From assembly GCA_025612245.1 (NCBI GenBank), contig JAAXKQ010000011.1, positions 1-64,000 of the forward strand: DNA of 64,000 nucleotides, written 5' to 3'. The notes below the pieces were generated by a model that worked only from the letters and a program-made list of their open reading frames with translations, had not been told where the DNA came from and did no database searches. The position numbers and the translations under genes were made by a program. Positions within the stretch are counted from its first letter, which is position 1, and each line of letters starts with the position of its first letter. This stretch comes from Ignavibacteria bacterium. GTDB lineage: Bacteria > Bacteroidota > Ignavibacteria > Ignavibacteriales > SURF-24. Below are positions 23,606 through 33,387 of the stretch, in pieces.

Positions 23606-25472
23606 AGAAAAATACAGGGTCCCCGTCAGTCAAAAGCCTCACGTTGTTGAAAAACCCAGGGATATAAATACAATTGGCGGCACGGTAACGATTGAAATTA
23701 ACGAGAAGAAAGTTTCCGTTCCAATGGGTACTACAATCCTTGAAGCCTGCCGCGAAAACCAGATACACATTCCCACGCTCTGCCACCACGACGACCTGTG
23801 TGTTGCAGGCGTCTGCCGCGTCTGCGTCGTGGAGGTTGAGGGCATGCGTACACTCCAGGCCTCGTGCACCTTCCCGATTACGGCTCCTGTCAAGATACAT
23901 ACTTCAACTCCAATGGTAAGAAAGGCCAGGCGTCACATAATAGACCTGCTTTTAAGCGAGCACTACGGGGAATGCTATTCCTGCTTCAGGAACCAGAACT
24001 GCGAGCTCCAGAAGCTTGCCAAGGAATACGGAGTCGATCAGTATAACTTCGGGCACTTGGAAAAGCCCAGGTATGAGACCGATCGCTCTTCGGCTTCCGT
24101 TATCAGGGATATGAATAAGTGCATACTTTGCAAAAGATGCGTAAGAACCTGCATAGACCTCCAGGAAGTGGGAGTCCTTGAGGCAATAAACAGGGGGCAT
24201 GAAACGCACATAGGTACATTTTTCGATAAGCCCCTTTCCGACGTAATCTGCATAAACTGCGGACAGTGCATCAATCGGTGCCCGACGGCGGCCCTGCGCG
24301 CAAATGACCCTTCCGATGAACTCTGGGAGGCAATAGAAAACCCGAAGAAGCACGTCGTAATTCAGACTGCTCCTTCTCCAAGAGCCGGAATTGGCGAAGA
24401 ATTCGGCCTGGAACCGGGCCATTCAATGACCGGGGAGCTCAATACGGCTCTTCGAAGGATTGGCTTCGACAGGGTATTTGACACAAATTTCACTGCCGAC
24501 CTTACCATCATGGAAGAAGGTACGGAACTGCTGAACAGGCTGAAAAAAGCGGTTCTTCTTGGCGATGAGTCGGTTAAGCTGCCTCAGTTTACCTCCTGCT
24601 CACCCGGCTGGGTAAAGTTTATCGAACACTTCTACCCCGAATTCCTGGGCTATCTTTCTACGGCAAAGTCCCCGCAGCAGATGTTTGGTGCCGTAATTAA
24701 AACCTTCTATGCCAAGGAATCGGGCATAGACCCCGCTGACATCGTCTCGGTTGCCTTGATGCCATGCTCGGCAAAGAAGTTTGAATGCAACCGCCCCGAG
24801 ATGAGGGCCTCGGGCTACAAGGACGTGGACTACGGCCTTACGACGCGTGAGCTCGCGCAGATGATCAAGGAAGCCGGCATATACCTGCCGGAAATGCCGA
24901 AGAGCCATTTCGACGAGCCTTTCGGGGATGCCTCGGGTGCAGGGCTCATCTTCGGCGCCACGGGCGGCGTTATGGAGGCGGCCTTGAGGACTGTCTATGA
25001 GCTTGTAACGGGAAGGGAAGTCCCGTTCAAAAACCTGAACATAGTTCCATGCCGCGGCTTTGAAGGCATAAAGCAGGCCTCGGTTATGCTTGAGGGCTGC
25101 AAGGATGAGTACAGCTTCCTGGAAGGAATTGAGCTTAAGTTCATCGTTGCCCACGGAACAGCCAATGCAAAGAAGGTAATGGAAATGCTGCGCAAGGGTG
25201 AACTGAAGGATGTTCATTTTGTGGAGATTATGGCCTGCCCGGGCGGCTGCCTTGGCGGCGGAGGCCAGCCCATACCAACTTCAGAAGAGATCAGGAAAAA
25301 ACGCGCTGAGGCAATCTATGCCGAGGATGAATCGCTGAGCCTCAGGAAATCCCATGAAAACCCATACGTAAAGTACATTTATGAGAATTTCCTGACCGAA
25401 GGTCCCTGCAGCGAGCTTTCGCACCATCTGCTGCACACGCATTATCAAAAGCGCGGAAAGTTCATTGCCTAA
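23595..25472 (+). CDS. hydA: [FeFe] hydrogenase catalytic subunit, set 2, TSCSPGW variant
   Basis: 625 residues. Layout as in set 1: [2Fe-2S] domain (PTLCHHDDLC...CRVC), His/Cys [4Fe-4S] site (HYGECYSCFRNQNC), two ferredoxin clusters (CILCKRCVRTC and CINCGQCINRC), then the H-domain. The signatures are TSCSPGW (C335, S336), MPCSAKKFE and ACPGGCLGGGG. The second Cys of the canonical TSCCPGW is Ser here. I recall similar loops in some NAD(P)-linked hydrogenases but could not check. An N-terminal extension of about 28 residues precedes the first domain. The gene overlaps hydB by 11 bases and is followed by a strong terminator. Confidence 0.93.
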   Translation: MESKEKYRVPVSQKPHVVEKPRDINTIGGTVTIEINEKKVSVPMGTTILEACRENQIHIPTLCHHDDLCVAGVCRVCVVEVEGMRTLQASCTFPITAPVKIHTSTPMVRKARRHIIDLLLSEHYGECYSCFRNQNCELQKLAKEYGVDQYNFGHLEKPRYETDRSSASVIRDMNKCILCKRCVRTCIDLQEVGVLEAINRGHETHIGTFFDKPLSDVICINCGQCINRCPTAALRANDPSDELWEAIENPKKHVVIQTAPSPRAGIGEEFGLEPGHSMTGELNTALRRIGFDRVFDTNFTADLTIMEEGTELLNRLKKAVLLGDESVKLPQFTSCSPGWVKFIEHFYPEFLGYLSTAKSPQQMFGAVIKTFYAKESGIDPADIVSVALMPCSAKKFECNRPEMRASGYKDVDYGLTTRELAQMIKEAGIYLPEMPKSHFDEPFGDASGAGLIFGATGGVMEAALRTVYELVTGREVPFKNLNIVPCRGFEGIKQASVMLEGCKDEYSFLEGIELKFIVAHGTANAKKVMEMLRKGELKDVHFVEIMACPGGCLGGGGQPIPTSEEIRKKRAEAIYAEDESLSLRKSHENPYVKYIYENFLTEGPCSELSHHLLHTHYQKRGKFIA

Positions 25473-25524
25473 ATTGACTTAGTATTTATTTTTGTTCTTT
25501 CAGTACATACTGAAATATCTCAGG

Positions 25525-25556
25525 AAAGCCGGACCATGCGTGTCCGGCTTTTTATT
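25525..25556 (+). terminator. Rho-independent terminator closing the hydrogenase block
   Basis: AAAGCCGGAC pairs with GTCCGGCTTT over ten bases around a 7-base loop, followed by TTATT. Confidence 0.85.
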
Positions 25557-25767
25557 AAGCTGCCAAGGCATCCCATTAAAATCCTGCTTTAGAAGAAAAA
25601 ATATAGACATGGTATCCGGCATTCTAATATACCGCATAGTTTTGTGTAAGAATATTCATATAAACAATTAATTAATAATTAATAAAAAAAAATTGTTGTA
25701 CCGAAGCCAGAAATCCTGTATGTTGCCGAAAATTTTACTTTTGCCTGAGATCACATATAACGCTATA

Positions 25768-26316
25768 ATGGAACAGATAGAAGATCGTGTTGAGCTGTTA
25801 AACCTGATAAAATGCGGAGATGAGGAAGCATTCGAGGAATTCTTTTGCCTTTACCAGCATTCTTTGTTCCGTTTCCTGTACCATTATACGGGCGAAAGGC
25901 AGGCTGCCGAGGACCTGACACAGGATTGCTTCATCAAATTCTGGCAGGTCAGGGAAAAGCTGGATCCGTCGTTTTCACCTACTGCACTTCTTTTCAGGAT
26001 TGCGCGTAACCTGGGAATTAACCACGCTACACGCAAGCCGCCGCTTCAGCCCATATTTAACCAGGATGAACTTTTAGTTACAATATGCCGTGATCCCGAA
26101 ACGGAGTACGACCAGGCCTTTCTGATGGATGACTTCCAGAAAGCAATCAATACACTGCCCGAACGCTGCCGTGCTATCTTTATACTGAGCCGTTTTGAGG
26201 ATCTCGGGTATTCGGAAATAGCTGAAACCCTGCAGATTTCTCTTCAGACGGTAAAAAACCAGATGAATAAGGCCATTTCAATCCTGAAGAAAAGGCTTTG
26301 CAGCCACCTGGACTAA
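25768..26316 (+). CDS. ECF RNA polymerase sigma factor, FecI/RpoE type
   Basis: The track frame begins at TTG 25693; the ATG at 25768 (MEQIEDRVELL) fits the family start better, although no strong ribosome site is seen. About 182 residues. Region 2 carries YTGERQAAEDLTQDCFIKFW, and region 4 carries FILSRFEDLGYSEIAETLQISLQTVKNQM, with a short linker as in ECF factors. It directs RNA polymerase to a small regulon and is expected to be held by the FecR protein encoded next, then released when the TonB receptor binds its ligand. First gene of the envelope block. Confidence 0.9.
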   Translation: MEQIEDRVELLNLIKCGDEEAFEEFFCLYQHSLFRFLYHYTGERQAAEDLTQDCFIKFWQVREKLDPSFSPTALLFRIARNLGINHATRKPPLQPIFNQDELLVTICRDPETEYDQAFLMDDFQKAINTLPERCRAIFILSRFEDLGYSEIAETLQISLQTVKNQMNKAISILKKRLCSHLD

Positions 26317-26406
26317 TACCTCAATTCCTTCCTGAATTACTGCTATCAAGATAGTACTTTTTGTAACCTGCGGTGTATTATCAGTATAAAATTGAAAGAT
26401 ATTTAA

Positions 26407-27513
26407 ATGAAATTTTTTCCTAAAACAGTCGATTCGCAGTTTCTGGTAAGGGTCATCAAAAATGAAGTCAGCCCGGAAGAAAGAGAATTCTTCGAAAGCT
26501 GGCTGCAGGAATCCGAGGACCATAAGGAAGAATTTGGAAACTTTATTCTCCTTTGGGACAAGATCGGTAACGTAAAGGTTCCTGTACCCCCTACAGCTGA
26601 AGAGCAATTCATAAAAATAAAAGATGGAATTGTGGCTTCGGATGCTGCATTAAGCAGGAAAATTGAACACTCCTTAAAAATGCAATCCCTCGACCAAGGC
26701 AGCATCAAAAATGCTGAAGAAGAAAATGGCTTTGCCCTAAAGGAAAGCTGGATTAATATGATCAGCTTTTCGCTGAGGGTTGCAACTACAATAGTCCTGA
26801 TCTTTTGTGTGTATTACCTCATTTCCCGCGAAAGCACCGAAAGAGTTGATCAGCCTATAACGCAGGTGATTCCCTCGCCCCGGCAAATTGAAAAAGTTAA
26901 CTTAAAAGGGGAAAGAAGCACAGTCCTTCTTGCCGACGGAACCATCGTATATCTTAATTCCAACAGTAAACTGATTTATCCTAAGAGCTTTTCTGGTCCT
27001 AAACGTGAGGTCGAATTATTGGGTGAGGCATACTTTGATGTGGCTCATAACAAGCAGCAGCCTTTTACGGTAAAGACCGGAGAGACAGTGACAGAAGTAG
27101 TGGGTACACAGTTCGACCTGAAGTACCGCAGCAGAAAGATGAACCTTGTTGTTACGCAGGGTGCCGTTAAAACCTACAGGGAGCATTCGGATAACATCGT
27201 AAGTGTTCCCAAAGGTGAAATGGTTACTTATAATACTGCACACGGCTTTAGCTCTCCCGTAAAAGTAGACGTACATAAATACACTGCCTGGCGTAATAAT
27301 AAACTTTCATTTGTTCAGGCTCCTCTTGTGGAAGTCATGAATGAAATTGAAAACTTCTATAACGTACAGGTCTCTTACAAGAATAGATTTATCAAGAATA
27401 AAACTCTTACCGGAATTTTTGATACTGATTCGCTCGATAGAATTCTTTCTATGATTTCTTTGACCATGGAAATGGACATTAAGAGGGAAGGGAAAGTAAT
27501 AGTAGTTCGTTAA
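26407..27513 (+). CDS. FecR-family anti-sigma factor
   Basis: 368 residues. A cytoplasmic N-terminus for sigma binding, one transmembrane helix (about 118-140, VATTIVLIFCVYYLIS), then the periplasmic FecR domain (STVLLADGTIVYLNSNSKL, REVELLGEAYFDVAH, TEVVGTQFDLKY) and a C-terminal DUF4974-like region (LSFVQAPLVEVMNEIENFYNVQV). This is the standard Bacteroidetes FecR layout. It passes the receptor signal across the inner membrane to the sigma factor encoded 90 bases upstream. Confidence 0.92.
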   Translation: MKFFPKTVDSQFLVRVIKNEVSPEEREFFESWLQESEDHKEEFGNFILLWDKIGNVKVPVPPTAEEQFIKIKDGIVASDAALSRKIEHSLKMQSLDQGSIKNAEEENGFALKESWINMISFSLRVATTIVLIFCVYYLISRESTERVDQPITQVIPSPRQIEKVNLKGERSTVLLADGTIVYLNSNSKLIYPKSFSGPKREVELLGEAYFDVAHNKQQPFTVKTGETVTEVVGTQFDLKYRSRKMNLVVTQGAVKTYREHSDNIVSVPKGEMVTYNTAHGFSSPVKVDVHKYTAWRNNKLSFVQAPLVEVMNEIENFYNVQVSYKNRFIKNKTLTGIFDTDSLDRILSMISLTMEMDIKREGKVIVVR

Positions 27514-27554
27514 ACATTATAATTGAGAAGTGAAAAGCAATCTGGGGACACTAT

Positions 27555-30500
27555 ATGAAGATTACGAAAATCTTCTTTTCTAATATTATACTTATGGTTT
27601 TGATTCTCATGCAGGCTGTGGTTTTTGCTCAGTATGAGGAATCCGAAGATACTGAAAAACTGAAACTGGACTCTTTTAAGGAGGATGAGCAGCCCTCAGG
27701 CAATTACCTGAAGTCTCTGCCGGAAGGGATGAATATGCAGGGCTCGTGCCTGTATATACCGGTTTCTGTTTCTGTTCAGCACCAGGAACTGGGTGAATGC
27801 CTGCAGACAATTGCCAGACAGGCCGGAGTCAAGCTGATTTACAATGATGCACTTTTAACCAAAGACATCCTGGACCTCGACGTATCGCAGGAGCCTTTAA
27901 GTGACGTGCTAGATATGGTCCTTGCAGGCCGTGAGATTGGCTATAAGGAATTTGGAAAAGGACAGATAGTTTTGTGGAAAAAGAGGGACACTAAGGCTAC
28001 GTCACTCAAAAGCGGCGTAATTAAGGGTGTGATAAGGGATGAAAAAGGTGAAGGCCTGCTGGGCGCCAATGTGGTGCTCCTGGAAACCAATGCCGGATGC
28101 GCAACGGATCTGAATGGAAATTATATCATAAAAAATGTTAAGCCGGGACGTTATACAATTAAGGCCTCTTTTGTCAGCTACGAGCCTCTGGTAAAAAATG
28201 TAACTGTTGGAGAGGGGAAAACGGTTGAACTGGACTTTACACTGAAGCCTTCGGCTTTTCAGATCGGCGGAATTGAAGTAGTCGGCAAAACCGAACTACT
28301 GCCGACGGACGTTGCAACAAAGACAACGATCAACAGCGGTGAGATTGAGCATTATCAGGCTTCCAGTATCAAGGACGTACTGGACCTTGTTCCGGGTGTC
28401 CAGAAAACAGAAAACCCCGGAATCGGAAAAACGGGACAGGTGGCCGTGCGCGGCGATGACCAGGACCAGATTTCTGCACTCGGCACGCTGGTGGTTATCG
28501 ACAACTCGCCCGTTTCAAACAATGCAAACCTCCAGTTCGAAAGAATGCATAATGAAAATACCGGCTCTTCTAACATGGGCGGTGGCGTTGACCTGAGGAC
28601 AATACCCGCAGACAACATCGAATCAATTGAAATTATTACCGGCCTGCCGTCGGTCAGATATGGTGACGTAACCGAAGGCGTGATTAACATTAAAACCAAG
28701 GTCGGTTATCAGCCTCACCGTCTGAAACTTAAAAATAACCCGGATACACGTGAGGCTAACCTGGGTGGCGGCTTTAACCTTGGCCTGGGCGGACTGAGCT
28801 ATAACTTTAACGTTGCAAGGAGCGAAAGGGATTTAAGACTGAAGGGCGACGAATATACACGTATTACGGGGCAGACTATTTACTCAACTTCAGTCTTTGA
28901 CAACCAGCTTACCTTTAACCACAAGATTAACGGTCAGGTAATCTTCGACGAGGAACAGCCCAAAGGTGACGTCTACCAGACAAAAAACTATAACCGCGGC
29001 TTTTCACTCGGGTATTCCACCTGGGGAAAGTACGGCTATAACGACGGTACTTCGTCTCTGGAATATAATGCCTACCTGGATTTCAGAAAAGAAAACACCA
29101 TGCAGTCAAAGCTTGTTTCGGCCCTTTTAGCACTGGCGAACGGGGACACGGTTTCTTCTTACATCGGAAAGATGGAAACAAAGGGAAATGAATGGACGGC
29201 CGGGGGAAGGCTTGAATGGAACAAGACATTCTTTACCGGCGAGGTCGTTCATAATTTCATGCTCGGCTCAGAAATCCAGTACGACGCCAATACGGGCGAA
29301 GGACTGAAGCTCGACTCTGTATTCAACTATTATGGCCCTCAATCGGGAAGAAGATCCTATAAGTTTGACGATATTCCCGGGCAGACCCTTTTAAGCCTCT
29401 ATAGCCAGGATAAAATTACCTGGCACTTCATCTTCGACTATAACCTGGTCCTTGGCTTCAGGTATGAAATGTACCGTCCATTCCAGTTTAATCTTAAAGG
29501 ACTCTGGGGCGATGGCGACCTTGTAAAGTCTCACCAGGGCTCGTTCCTAAATCCAAGAATGAATTTCATGATATACTTCTCAAAGTATAATCAGCTCAGG
29601 CTCAGCGCCGGTACAACTTCCAAGTCGCCTGCCATGAGCACGCTTTACAAAATGCCGGAGACCTATACGTGGAGAAATCCTGTTGATGGCAAGAATTACT
29701 ATTACCAGTTCAACCTCAGGGTGCCTGAATTAAAAGGCTACAGGGAGTCGCAGTATGAAGTTGCCTACGACCACAAGTTTTTTAATTTCCTGGGGACTTC
29801 AATTTCTGCCTACTACAAGGACAGGAGGAATGAAAGCGAATCACAGTCACACCCCTTTATTCAGGCCTTTTCTGAAAATGGCGTGACGAAGGCATATTAC
29901 ATTACTTCTTATGACCTGCCCGAGAACCTGGGCTGGACAATTTCAAAAGGTTTGGAGTTTGCCTTAAGAACAAACAGAATTAAAGCCCTGAACATGGACT
30001 TTGAAATTACGGGTTCATACAACAGAAACAATACCGGCAATAGAATGACAAAGTACGACTTTGTGCCGGACCTTACGAAAGGGCAGTATCCTAACTATCA
30101 GCCTTCGGGCCTGGGTGTTGATACTCTGATGGCATTTACTTATTCCTCAGGAACATCCTGGAGGGATAAACTTCAGATTAATTACTATATGAAATACACC
30201 CTGCCTCCGCTCGGCCTCTGGGTTACGCTCAGAGCAGAACAGGTAGTTTTTGAAACCTCGCAGTCACTTGACCAGGAATATGAAAACTATGACCTCTTGA
30301 GCGAAAGCGACAAGGTGAACTACAGATTCCTGCGCGCAATTAAGCGTAAGGACTCAAAGTGGCTCTTTACGCTGAATATCAGCAAATCGCTTTCCAAGAA
30401 TGCTGAAATCTCTTTCTATGTGAATAACCTTCTGGATGATCCTGCAATATTCAGAACATATAGTTCACCAACTGTCATAAGCGAAACCGTCCGTAACCCG

Positions 30501-30566
30501 GAATTATTTTACGGGATAGAGTTCAGCTGTATTTTGGATGACCTCTTCAGAGGGGGCAGCAAATGA
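27555..30566 (+). CDS. TonB-dependent outer-membrane receptor with STN domain
   Basis: 1003 residues. Signal peptide; STN signalling domain (about 60-140, LGECLQTIARQAGVKLIYND); carboxypeptidase-D-regulatory-like domain (about 150-230, GVIRDEKGEGLLGANVVLLET); plug domain (KDVLDLVPGVQKTE, VAVRGDDQDQISALGTLVVID); and a large C-terminal barrel ending FYGIEFSCILDDLFRGG. It imports a ligand with energy from TonB and, through STN and FecR, controls its own expression. The substrate cannot be told from sequence; no SusD-like partner is present, so a glycan is less likely than a metal complex, peptide or cofactor. Confidence 0.92.
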   Translation: MKITKIFFSNIILMVLILMQAVVFAQYEESEDTEKLKLDSFKEDEQPSGNYLKSLPEGMNMQGSCLYIPVSVSVQHQELGECLQTIARQAGVKLIYNDALLTKDILDLDVSQEPLSDVLDMVLAGREIGYKEFGKGQIVLWKKRDTKATSLKSGVIKGVIRDEKGEGLLGANVVLLETNAGCATDLNGNYIIKNVKPGRYTIKASFVSYEPLVKNVTVGEGKTVELDFTLKPSAFQIGGIEVVGKTELLPTDVATKTTINSGEIEHYQASSIKDVLDLVPGVQKTENPGIGKTGQVAVRGDDQDQISALGTLVVIDNSPVSNNANLQFERMHNENTGSSNMGGGVDLRTIPADNIESIEIITGLPSVRYGDVTEGVINIKTKVGYQPHRLKLKNNPDTREANLGGGFNLGLGGLSYNFNVARSERDLRLKGDEYTRITGQTIYSTSVFDNQLTFNHKINGQVIFDEEQPKGDVYQTKNYNRGFSLGYSTWGKYGYNDGTSSLEYNAYLDFRKENTMQSKLVSALLALANGDTVSSYIGKMETKGNEWTAGGRLEWNKTFFTGEVVHNFMLGSEIQYDANTGEGLKLDSVFNYYGPQSGRRSYKFDDIPGQTLLSLYSQDKITWHFIFDYNLVLGFRYEMYRPFQFNLKGLWGDGDLVKSHQGSFLNPRMNFMIYFSKYNQLRLSAGTTSKSPAMSTLYKMPETYTWRNPVDGKNYYYQFNLRVPELKGYRESQYEVAYDHKFFNFLGTSISAYYKDRRNESESQSHPFIQAFSENGVTKAYYITSYDLPENLGWTISKGLEFALRTNRIKALNMDFEITGSYNRNNTGNRMTKYDFVPDLTKGQYPNYQPSGLGVDTLMAFTYSSGTSWRDKLQINYYMKYTLPPLGLWVTLRAEQVVFETSQSLDQEYENYDLLSESDKVNYRFLRAIKRKDSKWLFTLNISKSLSKNAEISFYVNNLLDDPAIFRTYSSPTVISETVRNPELFYGIEFSCILDDLFRGGSK

Positions 30567-31684
30567 AAAAAGTTATAAAAATCAGAGCGACAATGAAAAA
30601 AGTAATTTTACCCGTAGTATTAATGTTTTTAATGTTTATGCAGGGATGCGCCGAAAAGGCTCCTCTTATGGCTGACGGGGAATCTAAGATGATTGTGAGG
30701 GCTTTCTGGAACAATTCAACTGACTCAATTCCTCATTACGTCCCGATGGCAAATGCCAAGGTGATATTGAACAGTGAATATGGATATATTGTTAAAAACA
30801 CCGATGCTAACGGTGTGCTGGAATTAAACAACCTGCCATGTGCAGTTTACAACGTTTCGGTCAGGATGCAGCATCCGATGGACCCAAGCGTATTGCTCGT
30901 CGGCACAAAGCTTTCAATTGGCACCTCAACAGAAAAAGCTGCCATTGATACGATTTTTGCAAAACCCGTCTCCAGCACAGGTATAGCCATAAATGAAATT
31001 TATGCCGCGGGCCCTGTAAGCAATCTTTACTGGTACGATCAGTTCATTGAGCTTTATAACTCCAGCGACAGCGTCAAATACCTGGACGGAATGATGGTGA
31101 TGCGCTTTTCAGGTAACAGCACCGGTAAGGGCCCTGGGGCTGACGAGGGGGATGACGGGGATATAGACGGCCTTACTTATGCATTTAAGTTCCCGGGAAA
31201 GTGCGGAGAAAAGAATTATCCATTCCCTCCAAAGACCTTTCTCGTGCTGGCTTCTAATGCCATTAACCACCAGAAGAACTACAGCACGAGCGTGGACCTT
31301 TCACATGCCGACTGGGAGTTCTACAACCAGTATTCTGCTTTGGATATGGATAACCCGAAGGTTCCGAACCTGATCAATATGCGTCCTGATATTACGGCTG
31401 ATTTTGTCATTGCCCTTACAAATGACATCGTCGTTCTTTCAAACGGGAAGGACCAGAACTGGCAGGATGGAATAGATATTTCTACAATTCTGGATGCCGT
31501 TGAATACCAGACAACTGCAACCGTCCAGAAGACACTTGATCCTAGGTTGGACAGGGGATATGTGCTTTCACCCCCAAGATATAGCGGCAGGTCAATTCAA
31601 AGAAGAGAGGCCGGTGTAGATACAAACGACGGCTCTGTTGACTGGGAGACCTTAGCACATCCGACGCCGGGATATCAAAAGTAA
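30563..31684 (+). CDS. DUF4876-like lipoprotein
   Basis: 373 residues. The start overlaps the receptor stop by four bases (ATGA) and has AGAGGGGG upstream; a second ATG at 30593 (MKKVILPVV) would give a shorter signal. Lipobox LMFMQGC. An Ig/CNA-like region follows (VPMANAKVILNSEYGY, LPCAVYNVSVRM), then a segment like the lamin-tail/DUF4876 family (AINEIYAAGPVSNLYWYDQFIELYN). DUF4876 proteins are regularly paired with TonB receptors in Bacteroidetes, which supports a partner role in ligand capture at the cell surface. Confidence 0.75.
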   Translation: MKKVIKIRATMKKVILPVVLMFLMFMQGCAEKAPLMADGESKMIVRAFWNNSTDSIPHYVPMANAKVILNSEYGYIVKNTDANGVLELNNLPCAVYNVSVRMQHPMDPSVLLVGTKLSIGTSTEKAAIDTIFAKPVSSTGIAINEIYAAGPVSNLYWYDQFIELYNSSDSVKYLDGMMVMRFSGNSTGKGPGADEGDDGDIDGLTYAFKFPGKCGEKNYPFPPKTFLVLASNAINHQKNYSTSVDLSHADWEFYNQYSALDMDNPKVPNLINMRPDITADFVIALTNDIVVLSNGKDQNWQDGIDISTILDAVEYQTTATVQKTLDPRLDRGYVLSPPRYSGRSIQRREAGVDTNDGSVDWETLAHPTPGYQK

Positions 31685-31844
31685 AGATCCGAGGATCTGC
31701 CGAAAGGCCAAGGTCAATTATATATTGCTATTACTCTCTCCTAAGATACAGGCATGAGTAGACTTCTATTAAGAATCTGCTGCAACGATTTTGAATAATA
31801 AAAGTTCTACTCTGCCTACTATCTGGGTCGATAAAATAACTATT

Positions 31845-31871
31845 GGATGCCCCGGCCAAAAAGGGACATCC
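31845..31871 (+). terminator. Hairpin between lipoprotein and barrel genes
   Basis: GGATG-C-CCC can pair with GGG-A-CATCC, about 35 bases before the next start. With no T-run it may be an attenuator or a processing site rather than a full stop. The rest of the 221-base gap shows nothing clear. Confidence 0.3.
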
Positions 31872-31905
31872 GGAAAAGAGAAAAGTGCAGGAGCTTGAAA
31901 AATAG

Positions 31906-33366
31906 ATGAAGAAAAGTTTACTAATTACAGTTTTTACATTATCCGTATTTGTATCGTTTTCCCGTGCACAGAATGTCAGGATACAGTCTTTAGGCGGAAT
32001 TAAATATGGCCTTATTGACCAGGATAATTCCCTGAATATTTATGACTTCGGAAAAAATCCTGCCTGGCTCATAAATGATGAAAAACAGATATGGCTTAAG
32101 GTGACCCCATCATTCGACAGGCAATGGGGCGATTATAAAAGGCTTTACGATTTTAAGTCCTCCAATCAGGGAGGAATGTCTTTTACGGGATTAAAGCCGC
32201 TTGGTAATAATGGCACCTTCCTTGGAAGCGCTTCCTATGTGTATGAGCAGAGAAAAGATGTTACTAGGATACTGAAGAGAAATCCTTACGATGGACAGTC
32301 GTTTTTCCCCACGGACACTACGACGGGAAACTTCAAGTACGACGGACCGGTTGTGGGCTTTGCATACAGCTTTGAGCTCTTTCCTAAGATGTTCTTAGGT
32401 ACTGCTGTTAACTACCAGGTACTGGACGGGCTGAAGAATATTTATTCAATGGCTAAGACCGTCTACAGGGACGTCAATGGAAAGGCTGGCCTTGCATACG
32501 CATTTTCCGATAATTGCGTCCTGGGTCTGGATTATGGAATCTTCAGCAACCAGGAATCACTCGAAATGAAAAATGAGATCTCGCAGACCGAGGTCCAGAT
32601 TTTCAACTTCAGGGGTGATACCTACTCTACTTTTATCAGAAAAACATCGGTTGAGCAGAAAATCCGCCAGATGGGGCAGACTCTGGGCACTCAGGTTTAC
32701 TGCAGGCCTTCAGAGAATCTGGAACTGGCGCTTAAAGGCGAATACCTCAACTCGGGAGCAAAGGTCCTTTTGCCTCAGCAGAACTTAAAAGAGTTTGAAG
32801 AGGGGTATTCAAGCCTCGAAAATTATAATATAGATTTTGAGGCAAGATGCCGGCTGTCAAATAATCTTACTCTGGGTGCCGAACTGGGGTATTCAAAGGA
32901 TGATTCCTGGTCCAAAAACTCGGAGCTCAATCTCTTATTGTGGAAGTGGGATGTTAAGAGAACCGTGCTTGGACTTGGAGCTACATACGACCTTAAAGCC
33001 CTGGACCTCCTGGTGGGATTTGATTATGAAGTCAACCTCATTAAGGCTGACTCATCAAAATATATCGACTCAAAGTTCCGCAACATTTCCTCTACAAACG
33101 GCATTCTCCGCCTGGGAGGCGAGCAGAGGATTTACGGCGACCTTTACCTGAGGGCGGGTTACAACTATGGGCATGAACAGTTCGACATAGTCTACGGTGG
33201 CAGCGACGTTGCAGTAAATTACGGAACATTCGGGCTCGGTCTTGACCTGTTTGGGGCAAGGGTGGACGTTTTCATGCAGTACGGAAAGGCTGCGCCACAG
33301 AGTTACTCTGATATCTCAAGGGATCATTTGAGTGCAGCTGCTACTTTAAGATTGAACTCTTTTTAA
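31906..33366 (+). CDS. Outer-membrane beta-barrel protein
   Basis: 486 residues with a signal peptide (LLITVFTLSVFVSFSRA-QN) and an all-beta, strand-rich body with alternating aromatic residues (GLAYAFSDNCVLGLDYGIF, NLTLGAELGYSKDDSW, YLRAGYNYGHEQFDIVYGG), ending LSAAATLRLNSF with a terminal Phe. No enzymatic motif is visible. It follows the receptor and DUF4876 genes and precedes a T9SS cargo gene at 21 bases, so it probably works with them; role unknown. Confidence 0.75.
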   Translation: MKKSLLITVFTLSVFVSFSRAQNVRIQSLGGIKYGLIDQDNSLNIYDFGKNPAWLINDEKQIWLKVTPSFDRQWGDYKRLYDFKSSNQGGMSFTGLKPLGNNGTFLGSASYVYEQRKDVTRILKRNPYDGQSFFPTDTTTGNFKYDGPVVGFAYSFELFPKMFLGTAVNYQVLDGLKNIYSMAKTVYRDVNGKAGLAYAFSDNCVLGLDYGIFSNQESLEMKNEISQTEVQIFNFRGDTYSTFIRKTSVEQKIRQMGQTLGTQVYCRPSENLELALKGEYLNSGAKVLLPQQNLKEFEEGYSSLENYNIDFEARCRLSNNLTLGAELGYSKDDSWSKNSELNLLLWKWDVKRTVLGLGATYDLKALDLLVGFDYEVNLIKADSSKYIDSKFRNISSTNGILRLGGEQRIYGDLYLRAGYNYGHEQFDIVYGGSDVAVNYGTFGLGLDLFGARVDVFMQYGKAAPQSYSDISRDHLSAAATLRLNSF

Positions 33367-33387
33367 GATAAAGTTACTGGAGAAGAA

